DNA of 46,366 nt, taken from NCBI GenBank assembly GCA_002314685.1, contig DCHB01000025.1, positions 1 through 46,366 on the forward strand. The letters run 5' to 3'. Shown here piece by piece: positions 17,874 to 25,635 of this stretch. Every line of letters starts with the position of its first letter. Position 1 is the first letter of the stretch. The DNA comes from Clostridiales bacterium UBA1763. Lineage in GTDB: Bacteria; Bacillota; Clostridia; Oscillospirales; Oscillospiraceae. A program made the position numbers and the translations under genes. The notes under the pieces were generated by a model, which searched no databases, was not told where the DNA came from, and saw nothing but the letters and a program-made list of their open reading frames with translations.

Positions 17874-19208
17874 ATGGACTACAAAGCACTGTACAGAGAA
17901 AAGCTTCGCACTGCCGATGAGGCTGTGAAGTGCGTAAATAGCGGAGACTGGGTTGAATACACAACCCAGCTAGGCTTTGCACCCGCCCTTGACGCGGCAC
18001 TGAGCCGCAGAAGGGATGAGCTGCAGCATGTGAAAATCCGCGGCTCGCTGATTTTCGGACCTGTTATGGTGGCAGAATGCGACCCCACGATGGAGCATTT
18101 TGTCTATAATACATGGCACTGCTCGGGCTATGAGCGCAGGCTCTGCGACAGGGGACAGGCATTTTTTGAGCCCATGCTCTTCCGTAATCTCGAATGGTAT
18201 TACCGCAATTTCATAACCGCAAATGTTTGCATGGTGACGGTGTCGGATATGGACGACGACGGATATTTCTATTTCGGCGCATCTGTGGGAGTATCGAAAT
18301 TCACCTGTGATTGCTGTGAGCATATTATTGTTGAAGTGAACAGCAACATGCCGAAGCTATACGGCACGGATGCAGTGCGCATTCATATCTCCGAGGTTAC
18401 ATACATTGTTGAAAGCGGAAATCCCCCTTTGATTGAGGTGCCGATGCCCATTCCCACGGCGGATGACATGCAACTTGCGGAGCACATTCTGCCACATATT
18501 TGTAACGGTGCTACGATTCAATTAGGTATCGGTGGTATGCCGAATGCCTTGGGTGAGCTTATTGCACAATCCGACCTAAAGGATTTGGGAATGCACACGG
18601 AGCTTTGCTCGGACGGCTACTATGCCATGTATAAAGCAGGGAAGCTCACTAATGCCCGAAAAACATTACATCGCGGAAAGGGTGTAATTGGACTGTTCCT
18701 CGGCAGTCGGGAACTCTGCGACTGGATGAATGAAAATTCTGACATCATGGGCGCATCGCTTTCTTATGTAAATGACCCCTATGTAATTGCGCAGAACGAC
18801 AATATGATATCCATAAACGCCTGCATCTCCGCCGACCTCTTCGGGCAGGTCTGCTCCGAAAGCTCGGGTACGCGGCAGATTTCGGGCACGGGCGGTCAGC
18901 TTGACTTTGTAAACGGTGCATCACTGTCAAAGGGTGGCAAGTCCTTTATCTGCATGACCAGTACCTATACGGACAGTGCAGGAGAACTTCACAGCCGCAT
19001 TGTGCCGAGATTTAGCGGAGACATTATTACAACACCACGCAGCCAAACATACTTTGTTGCAACAGAGTACGGAGTTGTTAATCTTGCAGGACGTACAAGC
19101 TGGGAACGTGCCGATATGCTCATAAATCTTGCACACCCTGATTTTAGGGATGGGCTTATTAAGGAAGCGGAAAAAATGAAAATCTGGCTCCCGTCAAATA
19201 AACGGTGA
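17874..19208 (+). CDS. Acetyl-CoA hydrolase/CoA-transferase family (butyryl- or 4-hydroxybutyrate-CoA transferase-like)
   Basis: 444 aa, normal length for the Cat2/AbfT/But group. The N-domain carries SVGVSKFTCDCCEH followed by IIVEVNSNMPKLYG. The C-domain carries GIGGMPNALGELIAQSDLKD, HTELCSDG (Glu243, the position of the catalytic glutamate that forms the glutamyl-CoA thioester in this family), NDPYVIAQNDNMISINACIS, DLFGQVCSESSGTRQISGTG and LAHPDFRDGLIKEAEKMKIW. It would move CoA between carboxylic acids such as acetate, butyrate or 4-hydroxybutyrate. GGAGAAG precedes the ATG and the gene is 19 bp behind a glycosyltransferase, so it looks co-transcribed with the polysaccharide genes. It may supply or recycle an acyl-CoA for decoration, or may just have been inserted there. 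Confidence 0.88.
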   Translation: MDYKALYREKLRTADEAVKCVNSGDWVEYTTQLGFAPALDAALSRRRDELQHVKIRGSLIFGPVMVAECDPTMEHFVYNTWHCSGYERRLCDRGQAFFEPMLFRNLEWYYRNFITANVCMVTVSDMDDDGYFYFGASVGVSKFTCDCCEHIIVEVNSNMPKLYGTDAVRIHISEVTYIVESGNPPLIEVPMPIPTADDMQLAEHILPHICNGATIQLGIGGMPNALGELIAQSDLKDLGMHTELCSDGYYAMYKAGKLTNARKTLHRGKGVIGLFLGSRELCDWMNENSDIMGASLSYVNDPYVIAQNDNMISINACISADLFGQVCSESSGTRQISGTGGQLDFVNGASLSKGGKSFICMTSTYTDSAGELHSRIVPRFSGDIITTPRSQTYFVATEYGVVNLAGRTSWERADMLINLAHPDFRDGLIKEAEKMKIWLPSNKR

Positions 19209-19349
19209 TAATAAAGTGCCCTCGAGCAGATGTGTATGGAATTGGCAAATACGGAAATGGTGCTTGATTACTTGTTGTTCTATACTGTTTAGATCAAATG
19301 ACTTTGTAATCACGGAGAAAAGAAATGGATCCAAATTTTAGGAGAAATA
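19209..19349 (+). other. Intergenic gap with possible gene debris
   Basis: 141 bp between the CoA-transferase and the second licD-like gene. No clear terminator or promoter. One frame reads ALEQMCMELANTEMVLDYLL and then TVs before a stop, without a ribosome binding site, which looks more like a gene fragment than a leader peptide. AGGAG at the right edge is the site for the licD-like gene. Confidence 0.35.
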
Positions 19350-20183
19350 ATGAGAGAATTTGATTTACGTGCACTACAGATGAAGGAATGCGAAATGTTG
19401 AAGGATTTTGCAAAATACTGTGATGAAAACGGGATAGTATACTACCTCATGTACGGGACACTAATTGGCGCGGCGAGACACGGGGGCTTTATTCCGTGGG
19501 ATGATGACATTGATGTTGTGATGGATTTGAAGAATTACAGAAAGTTCCTTAAATGTGCGAAAAAGAACTATCCCGAGAAGTATTTTGTTCAAAATTTCCG
19601 AACTGACCGCAATGTTTGGATAAACTGGACTAAGATCCGAATGAATGGCACAACCTCGATGGAGTGCAACAGGACAGATTTCGATATTCACTACGGAATC
19701 TGCATGGATATTTTCCCGGTTGTAGGAAAACCAAAAAAGAAAATAATAAGCAAACTTGCACAAAAGGCGTTTAGACTCCAGAATATTTTGTTAGGGAAAT
19801 ACTATGTAAAAACGGCAGGTATTCAAGCAGAAAAAAAGGTGAGAATCTTGCACGGAATTATTCCTGAGATATTAAGAACCCCTATTTGTACTCTTTTAGA
19901 AAAAATAATGTACGTAAATACTGAACGCTGTGAATTGTGTTATATTATTGACAATGAGGCAAGTTTTTCCTATTCGTTCAACAGCAAAGCTTTTACAGGC
20001 GTATCGAACGAGCGCTTGATCTTTGAAGGTGAAATGTATAGAGTGCCAAATGGGTGGAAGGATGTTCTAACTGCACAATACGGAGACTGGAGAACGCCGC
20101 CCCCATACACTGAGAGAGGTGGACACGGAGACATTATTGTCGATTTGGAAAACGACTATAAAACCTATTACACAGGGAAATAA
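19350..20183 (+). CDS. LicD-family phosphotransferase (second copy)
   Basis: 277 aa. The LicD signature YYLMYGTLIGAARHGGFIPW followed by DDDIDVVMDLKNY sits at about residues 30-60, and further down IHYGICMDIFPVVG and the tail TAQYGDWRTPPP are typical of the family. It is a clear homologue of the LicD at 3580, though the two are diverged. Base composition is more AT-rich than that of the neighbouring CoA-transferase, suggesting another origin. AGGAG lies upstream of the ATG. It likely transfers a phospho-amine or similar group to the glycan, with the LicC-like protein (21663-22553) as donor maker; that link is inferred. Confidence 0.9.
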   Translation: MREFDLRALQMKECEMLKDFAKYCDENGIVYYLMYGTLIGAARHGGFIPWDDDIDVVMDLKNYRKFLKCAKKNYPEKYFVQNFRTDRNVWINWTKIRMNGTTSMECNRTDFDIHYGICMDIFPVVGKPKKKIISKLAQKAFRLQNILLGKYYVKTAGIQAEKKVRILHGIIPEILRTPICTLLEKIMYVNTERCELCYIIDNEASFSYSFNSKAFTGVSNERLIFEGEMYRVPNGWKDVLTAQYGDWRTPPPYTERGGHGDIIVDLENDYKTYYTGK

Positions 20184-20310
20184 ATGCTGTAGGAAAAACC
20201 GAGGATACGCAGATCGTTTCCTCTGAGGATTACTCAATATATAGCACCTTGAATAGAAGGGAAACTGAAATATATTAACTCGTCTTACACACCTATTTCG
20301 GAGATTGAAC

Positions 20311-21474
20311 ATGAAATACATCAAATATGCGGCTTTTTCACACAGGGATCCTTTAAGCAGCACAGCTTGTTTTTCGCTTGAGGAAGCTAACAAAGCAAGA
20401 GCTTTTCATAATACTCTGGAGGAATACTCGATAACGCCTCTTTGTGAGCTGAAAGCACTTTCAAAGGAGCTCGGCGTAAAAGGCGTTTTTGTGAAGGATG
20501 AAAGCAAGCGCTTCGGACTTAATTCCTTTAAGGCACTCGGAGGAAGCTATGCAATATTCAAATGCCTCGAAGAAAGAAAAGGCGAAATCAATAAAAAACA
20601 CAGCGAGCCCTTAACATTCGTTACTGCAACTGACGGAAACCACGGAAGAGGCATAGCGTGGGCGGCACGCAAGATGGGGCAAAAGGCTGTCGTATATATG
20701 CCCAAAGGAAGCGTGCAGGAAAGGCTCGACAACATAAAGGCGCAGGGAGCGCAAGCCTGTATTACGGACATGAACTATGACGATGCGGTGCGCTTTGCAA
20801 ATGAGCAGGCAGAAAAAAACTCGTGGATCATGGTACAGGATACGGCATGGGAGGGATATGAAAAATATCCGCTTTGGATCATGCAGGGCTACTGCACAAT
20901 GGCACTCGAGGCGATAGAACAGCTTGGGGATGTAAAACCCACGCACGTTTTTCTTCAGGCGGGTGTAGGCGCAATGGCGGGAGCCGTCACAGCCTTCCTT
21001 ACAGAATTTTACGGCGAAAAGAACCGCCCCGTAATAGCAATTGTTGAACCTCACAACGCAAACTGCTACTACCAAAGTGCGGTTGCTGATGACGGAAAGC
21101 CTCACAATGTCGGCGGGGATTTGTGCAGCATCATGGCAGGGCTTTGCTGTGGAGAACCTTGCACAATAGGCTTTGAAATAATCCGCGACCACGCCGATGT
21201 TTCGGTCTCAGTTCCCGACTGCATAGCGGCAAAGGGCATGAGAATTCTCGCGGCACCAAAGGGTGAGGATTCTCCGCTTGTATCAGGTGAATCAGGCGCC
21301 GCAGGTCTTGGATGCGCGGCTGAAATACTCACAAATCCGTGCTTGAGTAAATTAAAAGAAGAACTCGGAATAAACGCGGATTCAGTAATACTGTGCTTCT
21401 CCACCGAGGGCGATACAGATAAACAAAATTACCGCGATATCGTATGGGAAGGTAAATACCCTTCTTTTGCGTAG
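20311..21474 (+). CDS. dpaL: 2,3-diaminopropionate ammonia-lyase
   Basis: 387 aa from the ATG at 20311 (GGAG 7 nt upstream; the TTG at 20305 lies too close). Fold-type II PLP enzyme matching YgeX/DpaL: RFGLNSFKALGGSYAIFK with the PLP lysine at residue 74, TATDGNHGRGIAWAA with Asp108 at the place of the acid base, and the glycine-rich LQAGVGAMAGAV. The family splits 2,3-diaminopropionate to pyruvate and two ammonia. 127 bp separate it from the licD-like gene and a long palindrome follows. A role in amine nitrogen metabolism is certain enough; whether it serves the neighbouring permease and cytidylyltransferase is open. Confidence 0.92.
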   Translation: MKYIKYAAFSHRDPLSSTACFSLEEANKARAFHNTLEEYSITPLCELKALSKELGVKGVFVKDESKRFGLNSFKALGGSYAIFKCLEERKGEINKKHSEPLTFVTATDGNHGRGIAWAARKMGQKAVVYMPKGSVQERLDNIKAQGAQACITDMNYDDAVRFANEQAEKNSWIMVQDTAWEGYEKYPLWIMQGYCTMALEAIEQLGDVKPTHVFLQAGVGAMAGAVTAFLTEFYGEKNRPVIAIVEPHNANCYYQSAVADDGKPHNVGGDLCSIMAGLCCGEPCTIGFEIIRDHADVSVSVPDCIAAKGMRILAAPKGEDSPLVSGESGAAGLGCAAEILTNPCLSKLKEELGINADSVILCFSTEGDTDKQNYRDIVWEGKYPSFA

Positions 21475-21522
21475 CTGAGGCTTTTTGCAATATACCTGCT
21501 ACACGGAAAAAAAGTAAATGAA

Positions 21523-21569
21523 AACAACAGTCACACTCTCGGCACGGTGCCGAGAGTGTGACTGTTGTT
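21523..21569. terminator. Long perfect palindrome, likely bidirectional terminator
   Basis: A 23-bp arm (21523-21545) and its exact reverse complement (21547-21569) around a single central G. The inner part CACTCTCGGCAC / GTGCCGAGAGTG is GC-rich, the outer part AT-rich. T-rich sequence follows on the minus side; on the plus side the tract is weak. It lies between the dpaL stop and the next promoter, which fits a terminator, but a 23-bp perfect stem is longer than needed. Confidence 0.6.
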
Positions 21570-21577
21570 GATTCGAA

Positions 21578-21606
21578 TTGACATCGGACATTTTCTGTAA
21601 TATACT
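21578..21606 (+). promoter_or_regulatory. Near-consensus promoter of the cytidylyltransferase unit
   Basis: TTGACA at 21578-21583, 17-bp spacer, TATACT at 21601-21606. Transcription should start around 21613, within the left arm of the TGTTCAATT dyad described separately. It drives the LicC-like gene, the permease and probably the amidohydrolase. Confidence 0.8.
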
Positions 21607-21611
21607 AACAC

Positions 21612-21648
21612 TGTTCAATTTATGCAATAAATATACAATAATTGAACA
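21612..21648. promoter_or_regulatory. Operator-like dyad downstream of the promoter
   Basis: TGTTCAATT (21612-21620) and its exact reverse complement AATTGAACA (21640-21648), 19 bp apart, so the arm centres are 28 bp apart, nearly three helical turns. It starts where transcription should start. The first gene behind it has an N-terminal winged helix, so it may bind here and repress its own unit. Confidence 0.55.
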
Positions 21649-21662
21649 GAATGGGTTTGGCT

Positions 21663-22553
21663 ATGCTTACAAGAAAACAGTTTGATATTCTAAATATTCT
21701 GGCGGAGAGCAGTGGAGCTATCTCCCAGAGGGAAATACAGGCAAAGGCAAATATGAGTCTCGGCACTGTAAACCGCACATTAAAGGAGCTTAACGACCTC
21801 GGCTATTACGCAGGGGGCACAATCAGCGAAGAGGGGCTTTGCGCCCTTGAGCCTTACCGAGTTAAGCGTGCCATTTTCATAGCCGCGGGCTTCGGCTCGC
21901 GTATGGTACCCATAACGCTTAACACCCCCAAACCTCTTGTGCGCGTTAACGGAAAACGAATAATAGATACAATTATTGACGCGTGCATAGATGTTGGAAT
22001 TGAGGAGATATATGTTGTGAGGGGATATTTATCTGAGCAGTTTGATCAACTCCTTTATAAATATCCAATGATTAAATTTATCGAGAATCCAAGTTACAAT
22101 GAATCAAATAATATTTCCTCTGCAATGGCGGCGCGGTATCTCATGCAGAATGCTTATGTATTAGAAGCGGATTTGTTAGTGAAAAATCCGAACATTATCA
22201 CTAAATACCACTATCAATCCGACGTTCTTGGTATTTGGAAAGAAAGAACAGATGATTGGTGTCTAGAAGTTGATAAGGACGGATTTGTTACTGAAGAGAA
22301 AGTCGGCGGATTGAACGCATATCAAATGGTTGGGATATATTATATCAACCTTGATGACGGGGCAAAACTTGCAGAGCATATTAAAGAAGCTTATTTCGCA
22401 CCAGGTGGAAAAGAACGATATTGGGAAACAGTACCAAATCAAGCATATAAAGGTCAATATAAAATAAAAATTCGCCCCTGCTTAGATGAAGATATTATTG
22501 AAATAGATACTTTCCGCGAACTTAAAACCATAGATAAAGCCTATGATGTCTAA
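21663..22553 (+). CDS. Winged-helix / LicC-like nucleotidyltransferase fusion
   Basis: About 296 aa from the ATG at 21663; in-frame starts at 21642 (TTG) and 21651 also exist and no strong SD decides. Residues 1-60 are a winged helix (LTRKQFDILNILAESSGAIS, then REIQAKANMSLGTVNRTLKE). From about 68 comes a nucleotidyltransferase: FIAAGFGSRMVPITLNTPKP, LVRVNGKRIIDTIIDACIDV, and the LicC-like NESNNISSAMAARYLMQNAY plus VLEADLLV metal site. LicC makes CDP-choline from phosphocholine; related enzymes use phosphoethanolamine or 2-aminoethylphosphonate. Such fused proteins may link donor synthesis with control of their own operon. No kinase for the amine is next to it. AT-rich, like the permease downstream, suggesting a separate origin. 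Confidence 0.85.
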   Translation: MLTRKQFDILNILAESSGAISQREIQAKANMSLGTVNRTLKELNDLGYYAGGTISEEGLCALEPYRVKRAIFIAAGFGSRMVPITLNTPKPLVRVNGKRIIDTIIDACIDVGIEEIYVVRGYLSEQFDQLLYKYPMIKFIENPSYNESNNISSAMAARYLMQNAYVLEADLLVKNPNIITKYHYQSDVLGIWKERTDDWCLEVDKDGFVTEEKVGGLNAYQMVGIYYINLDDGAKLAEHIKEAYFAPGGKERYWETVPNQAYKGQYKIKIRPCLDEDIIEIDTFRELKTIDKAYDV

Positions 22554-22569
22554 TATTAAGAGGTAACAT

Positions 22570-24033
22570 ATGACTAATGCTTCATCTCATTCAAATCTTA
22601 ACAAACAATTGACACCAGTTCATGTGTGGGCAATTGCCTTCGGATGCATTATAGGCTGGGGATCATTTATTAACCCAGGCAAAAAATTTCTGCCAAACTC
22701 AGGTGTTGCAGGAACAGCAATAGCAATGATACTCGGAGCGTTGGTAATGGTTGTTATCGCGTTCTCTTACGCGTATATGGTTCCCAAATATCCTAAAGCA
22801 GGCGGAGAATTTACATTTACGAAAAATTGTTTCGGAAAAGTTCCTGCATTTTTTTGCGGCTGGTTTTTAGTAATTGCTTATTTAACGAATGTACCAATGA
22901 ATTCAACAGCAATTGGTCTTATTGTTGATGGAATTGATGGTTCAGCAGATATTCTGAAATGGGGACTACACTACTGCATTGCAGGGTTTGACGTTTATCT
23001 TGGAGAAATCCTGCTTGCATCATTTATCTTGGTCCTTTTTGGAATATTAAATATACTTGGTGTTAAGAAGGCTGGGATCATTCAAACTATTCTTGCATCT
23101 ATGCTTGCGATATGCGCTATTACTCTTTGCGTTGCTGGGGTTTGCTCTGCTAAGGCTAATGGCCTGAATATGCAACCTATTTGGGGATTTGATAAGGTCG
23201 CGGCTACTTCTGCGAATACAAACATCGAAAACATAGGCACATTTTCACATAAAGGAAAAATGGGAATAGTCTCTGCTATACTAGCGACATTTGCTATAGC
23301 CCCTTGGGCTTATGTAGGCTTTGACACAATTCCCCAAGCGGCAGAAGAATTCAAGTTTTCTTATAAGAAAGTAATGACCGTTATGTGTGTAGCAATTGCT
23401 TTTGGTTGTTTTGTTTATGTTTCTAATAACACTGTGGCTGCGGCGGCTCTCAACAACTGGCCAGAACGCGTTATGGCAGGGGACTGGGTCCTTCTGATAG
23501 CTGCAGAGGAACTGTTGGGCACATTCGGAAAAACACTTATAGGAGTTGGGGTTTCCAGTGCTGTATTATCGGGTATAATGGGCTTTTATCTCGCATCAAG
23601 CAGACTTATGTATTCAATGAGCAAAGAAGGGTATCTTCCAACGTGGTTTGGAGTAATTGATGAAGAACATAATACCCCAAAAAACGCCATTATCTTTTGC
23701 ATTATAGTATCATTATCCGGCCCAATACTGGGTAGAGAAGCATTGGGATGGTTTGTGGATATGAGCGCAATAGGCGCCTCAATAGGATATTTTTTCACAT
23801 CTTCCGCAACAATTGTTACGATGAAACGAAACGGAGATGGGAATGCAAGATTAAAATTTTATGCAATTGCTGGAATTTGTTTTTCAATAGCATTTATTAT
23901 CTTACAACTTATCCCAATTCCAGGGCTGATTGGTGTGCATTTCTGTAAGCAGTCTTATATTATGCTAATAATATGGAGTGCTTTGGGACTAGTGTTTTAC
24001 TTGTCTCAAAGAAAATTCTTTGTAGATAAATAA
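22570..24033 (+). CDS. APC-superfamily amino acid/amine permease
   Basis: 487 aa with about 12 hydrophobic segments. The first has the APC motif WAIAFGCIIGWGSFINPGKK, followed by GGEFTFTKNCFGKVPAFFCG in segment 3 and the VGFDTIPQAAEEFK region around segment 6. It imports an amino acid or amine by proton or sodium coupling, or by exchange. AGAGG 6 nt before the ATG and only 16 bp from the cytidylyltransferase gene make it part of that unit. It occupies the position that a choline importer (LicB) takes in classical lic operons, so a choline- or ethanolamine-like substrate is plausible but unproven. AT-rich like the gene before. Confidence 0.88.
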   Translation: MTNASSHSNLNKQLTPVHVWAIAFGCIIGWGSFINPGKKFLPNSGVAGTAIAMILGALVMVVIAFSYAYMVPKYPKAGGEFTFTKNCFGKVPAFFCGWFLVIAYLTNVPMNSTAIGLIVDGIDGSADILKWGLHYCIAGFDVYLGEILLASFILVLFGILNILGVKKAGIIQTILASMLAICAITLCVAGVCSAKANGLNMQPIWGFDKVAATSANTNIENIGTFSHKGKMGIVSAILATFAIAPWAYVGFDTIPQAAEEFKFSYKKVMTVMCVAIAFGCFVYVSNNTVAAAALNNWPERVMAGDWVLLIAAEELLGTFGKTLIGVGVSSAVLSGIMGFYLASSRLMYSMSKEGYLPTWFGVIDEEHNTPKNAIIFCIIVSLSGPILGREALGWFVDMSAIGASIGYFFTSSATIVTMKRNGDGNARLKFYAIAGICFSIAFIILQLIPIPGLIGVHFCKQSYIMLIIWSALGLVFYLSQRKFFVDK

Positions 24034-24034
24034 A

Positions 24035-24130
24035 ATGTCAATCGGAACGAGAGTTGACGATAAGCAAATGTGGTACGACAAATCAATCCACGCGATGAAA
24101 ATAGCAGACAAAATGTACGAAAAGGAGTAA
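24035..24130 (+). pseudogene. 31-codon ORF, probably a gene tail remnant
   Basis: It reads MSIGTRVDDKQMWYDKSIHA followed by MKIADKMYEKE and stop. It starts 1 bp after the permease stop without a Shine-Dalgarno of its own, and its last codons contain the AAAAGGAG site for the next gene. It looks like the end of a deleted protein, but translation by coupling to the permease cannot be excluded. I do not recognise the family. Confidence 0.4.
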
Positions 24131-24134
24131 CAGC

Positions 24135-25634
24135 ATGAAGGTTTACAAGGGCGCGATACTAACCGTTGACAGCAACGACAGCATTTTTACTTACCTCGTT
24201 GAGGATAAAGGGCGTATTGCCTATGTGGGCAACGAGCTGCCCGAGCAGTATGCATCCTATCCTGTCGAGAATGTTCCTGCACTATGCCCAGCATTCTGCG
24301 ATACGCACCAGCATTTTGCCTCATTTGCAACATTCAATGCGGGACTGAACTGCATGGATGCCCGTTCCAACAAAGAGATAATCTCTATGTGTCGGGATTT
24401 TGTTGCACGAAGCAAGGCAAAGCTCCTTATTGCTTTCGGCGCCTCGCCGTATTCTGTGGAGGAACACAGACTTGTCACCCGCGAGGAGCTGGACAGCGTA
24501 AGTGACGGCAGACCGTTCTTTATGGTGAAATACGACGGTCATGCCTGCGTTGTCAATTCTGCTCTGCTTGAAAAGATAGACGACAAGGTGAAAAACCTGC
24601 GCGGCTATCATCCTGACACAGGAGAGATGAATCAGGAGGCATTCTTTGCTGTCTCCGATTATATAACAAATTCCGTGGCTATTCCTGAGCTGATACGCGC
24701 AATGAAGCAGGCAGCAGCCTTTGAAGCTTCTAGAGGCGTAGGCATGGTGCATACGGTCTCGGGCGTGGGCTTTCCGCTGAATCTGGACATTACGATGGAG
24801 AAAATGTTCGGAAAACTGCTGAAAACAGGCTTCCAAATCAGAGTGTTCCCCCAGTCAATGGACACAAAAGCGGCAACAATTCGCAGACTTCCGCGCATAG
24901 GCGGCTGCTTCCAGTGCGCGCTTGACGGATGCTTCGGCTCGCAGGATGCCGCCATGAACGAGCCCTACGCCAATGACCCGAATAATTCCGGAGTGCTGTA
25001 CTACTCCGACGAAAAGGTCACGGAATTCTGCAAAAAAGCCAACCGCTTGGGACTGCAGATAGAAATGCACGCAATAGGCGACCGTGCCTTTGACCAGGCG
25101 TGCAGAGCACTGAAGGCCGCACTTGATGATTTCCCTCGCGAAGACCACAGACACGGCATAATCCACGCCTGCCTTCCCACTGAGGAGGGACTGGATATTT
25201 GCGGGAAATATCACATTCAGCTTCCCATGCAGATCGCCTTTGATAACTGGCCGCAGGAGCCTGCAAGCTACACATCGGAGCTTTTGGGTGAGGACCGCAA
25301 TTCGCGCCTTAACCCCATAAAGACCTTCACTGACAGAGGCTGTGTTGTATCCTTCGGCAGTGACGGTCCCTGCACCACGCCCGACCCGATGCTGTGGATT
25401 TTCAAGGCGGTCAACCACTCCAATCCGAATGAGTCGGTAAGCGTACAGCAGGCACTGCGCATGAGCACCTATAACGGCTACTGGACAAGCTTTGACGAGA
25501 AGGAACGCGGCTCCCTTGAGGTGGGCAAGTATGCGGATATGTGCGTGCTCTCGGAAAACATATATAATGTACCCGAAAAAGAGCTTCTCAGAGTAAAGGT
25601 GCAGAAAACTCTTCTGAACGGTGTTGAGCAGTAA
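24135..25634 (+). CDS. YtcJ-like metal-dependent amidohydrolase
   Basis: 499 aa. Amidohydrolase-superfamily TIM barrel: metal-binding DTHQHF near residue 57, later EMHAIGDRAFDQACRAL, HGIIHACLP and SFGSDGPCTTPDPM, and the terminal GSLEVGKYADMCVLS beta-sandwich typical of Amidohydro_3/YtcJ proteins. Family members hydrolyse amides of amines or are of unknown substrate. AAAAGGAG precedes the ATG. As third gene of the cytidylyltransferase-permease unit it might free an amine (for example from an N-acyl compound brought in by the permease) for further activation; that is a hypothesis. GC content is higher than in the permease, so the unit was assembled from different sources. Confidence 0.87.
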   Translation: MKVYKGAILTVDSNDSIFTYLVEDKGRIAYVGNELPEQYASYPVENVPALCPAFCDTHQHFASFATFNAGLNCMDARSNKEIISMCRDFVARSKAKLLIAFGASPYSVEEHRLVTREELDSVSDGRPFFMVKYDGHACVVNSALLEKIDDKVKNLRGYHPDTGEMNQEAFFAVSDYITNSVAIPELIRAMKQAAAFEASRGVGMVHTVSGVGFPLNLDITMEKMFGKLLKTGFQIRVFPQSMDTKAATIRRLPRIGGCFQCALDGCFGSQDAAMNEPYANDPNNSGVLYYSDEKVTEFCKKANRLGLQIEMHAIGDRAFDQACRALKAALDDFPREDHRHGIIHACLPTEEGLDICGKYHIQLPMQIAFDNWPQEPASYTSELLGEDRNSRLNPIKTFTDRGCVVSFGSDGPCTTPDPMLWIFKAVNHSNPNESVSVQQALRMSTYNGYWTSFDEKERGSLEVGKYADMCVLSENIYNVPEKELLRVKVQKTLLNGVEQ

Positions 25635-25635
25635 T

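Noticed and set aside
19324..19362. 12-codon leader peptide before the second licD-like gene
   Set aside because: No stem-loop or regulatory codon run accompanies it; it overlaps the SD and start of the gene by chance.
24855..25418. 187-codon minus-strand ORF
   Set aside because: Opposite the amidohydrolase, which is supported by metal-binding motifs.
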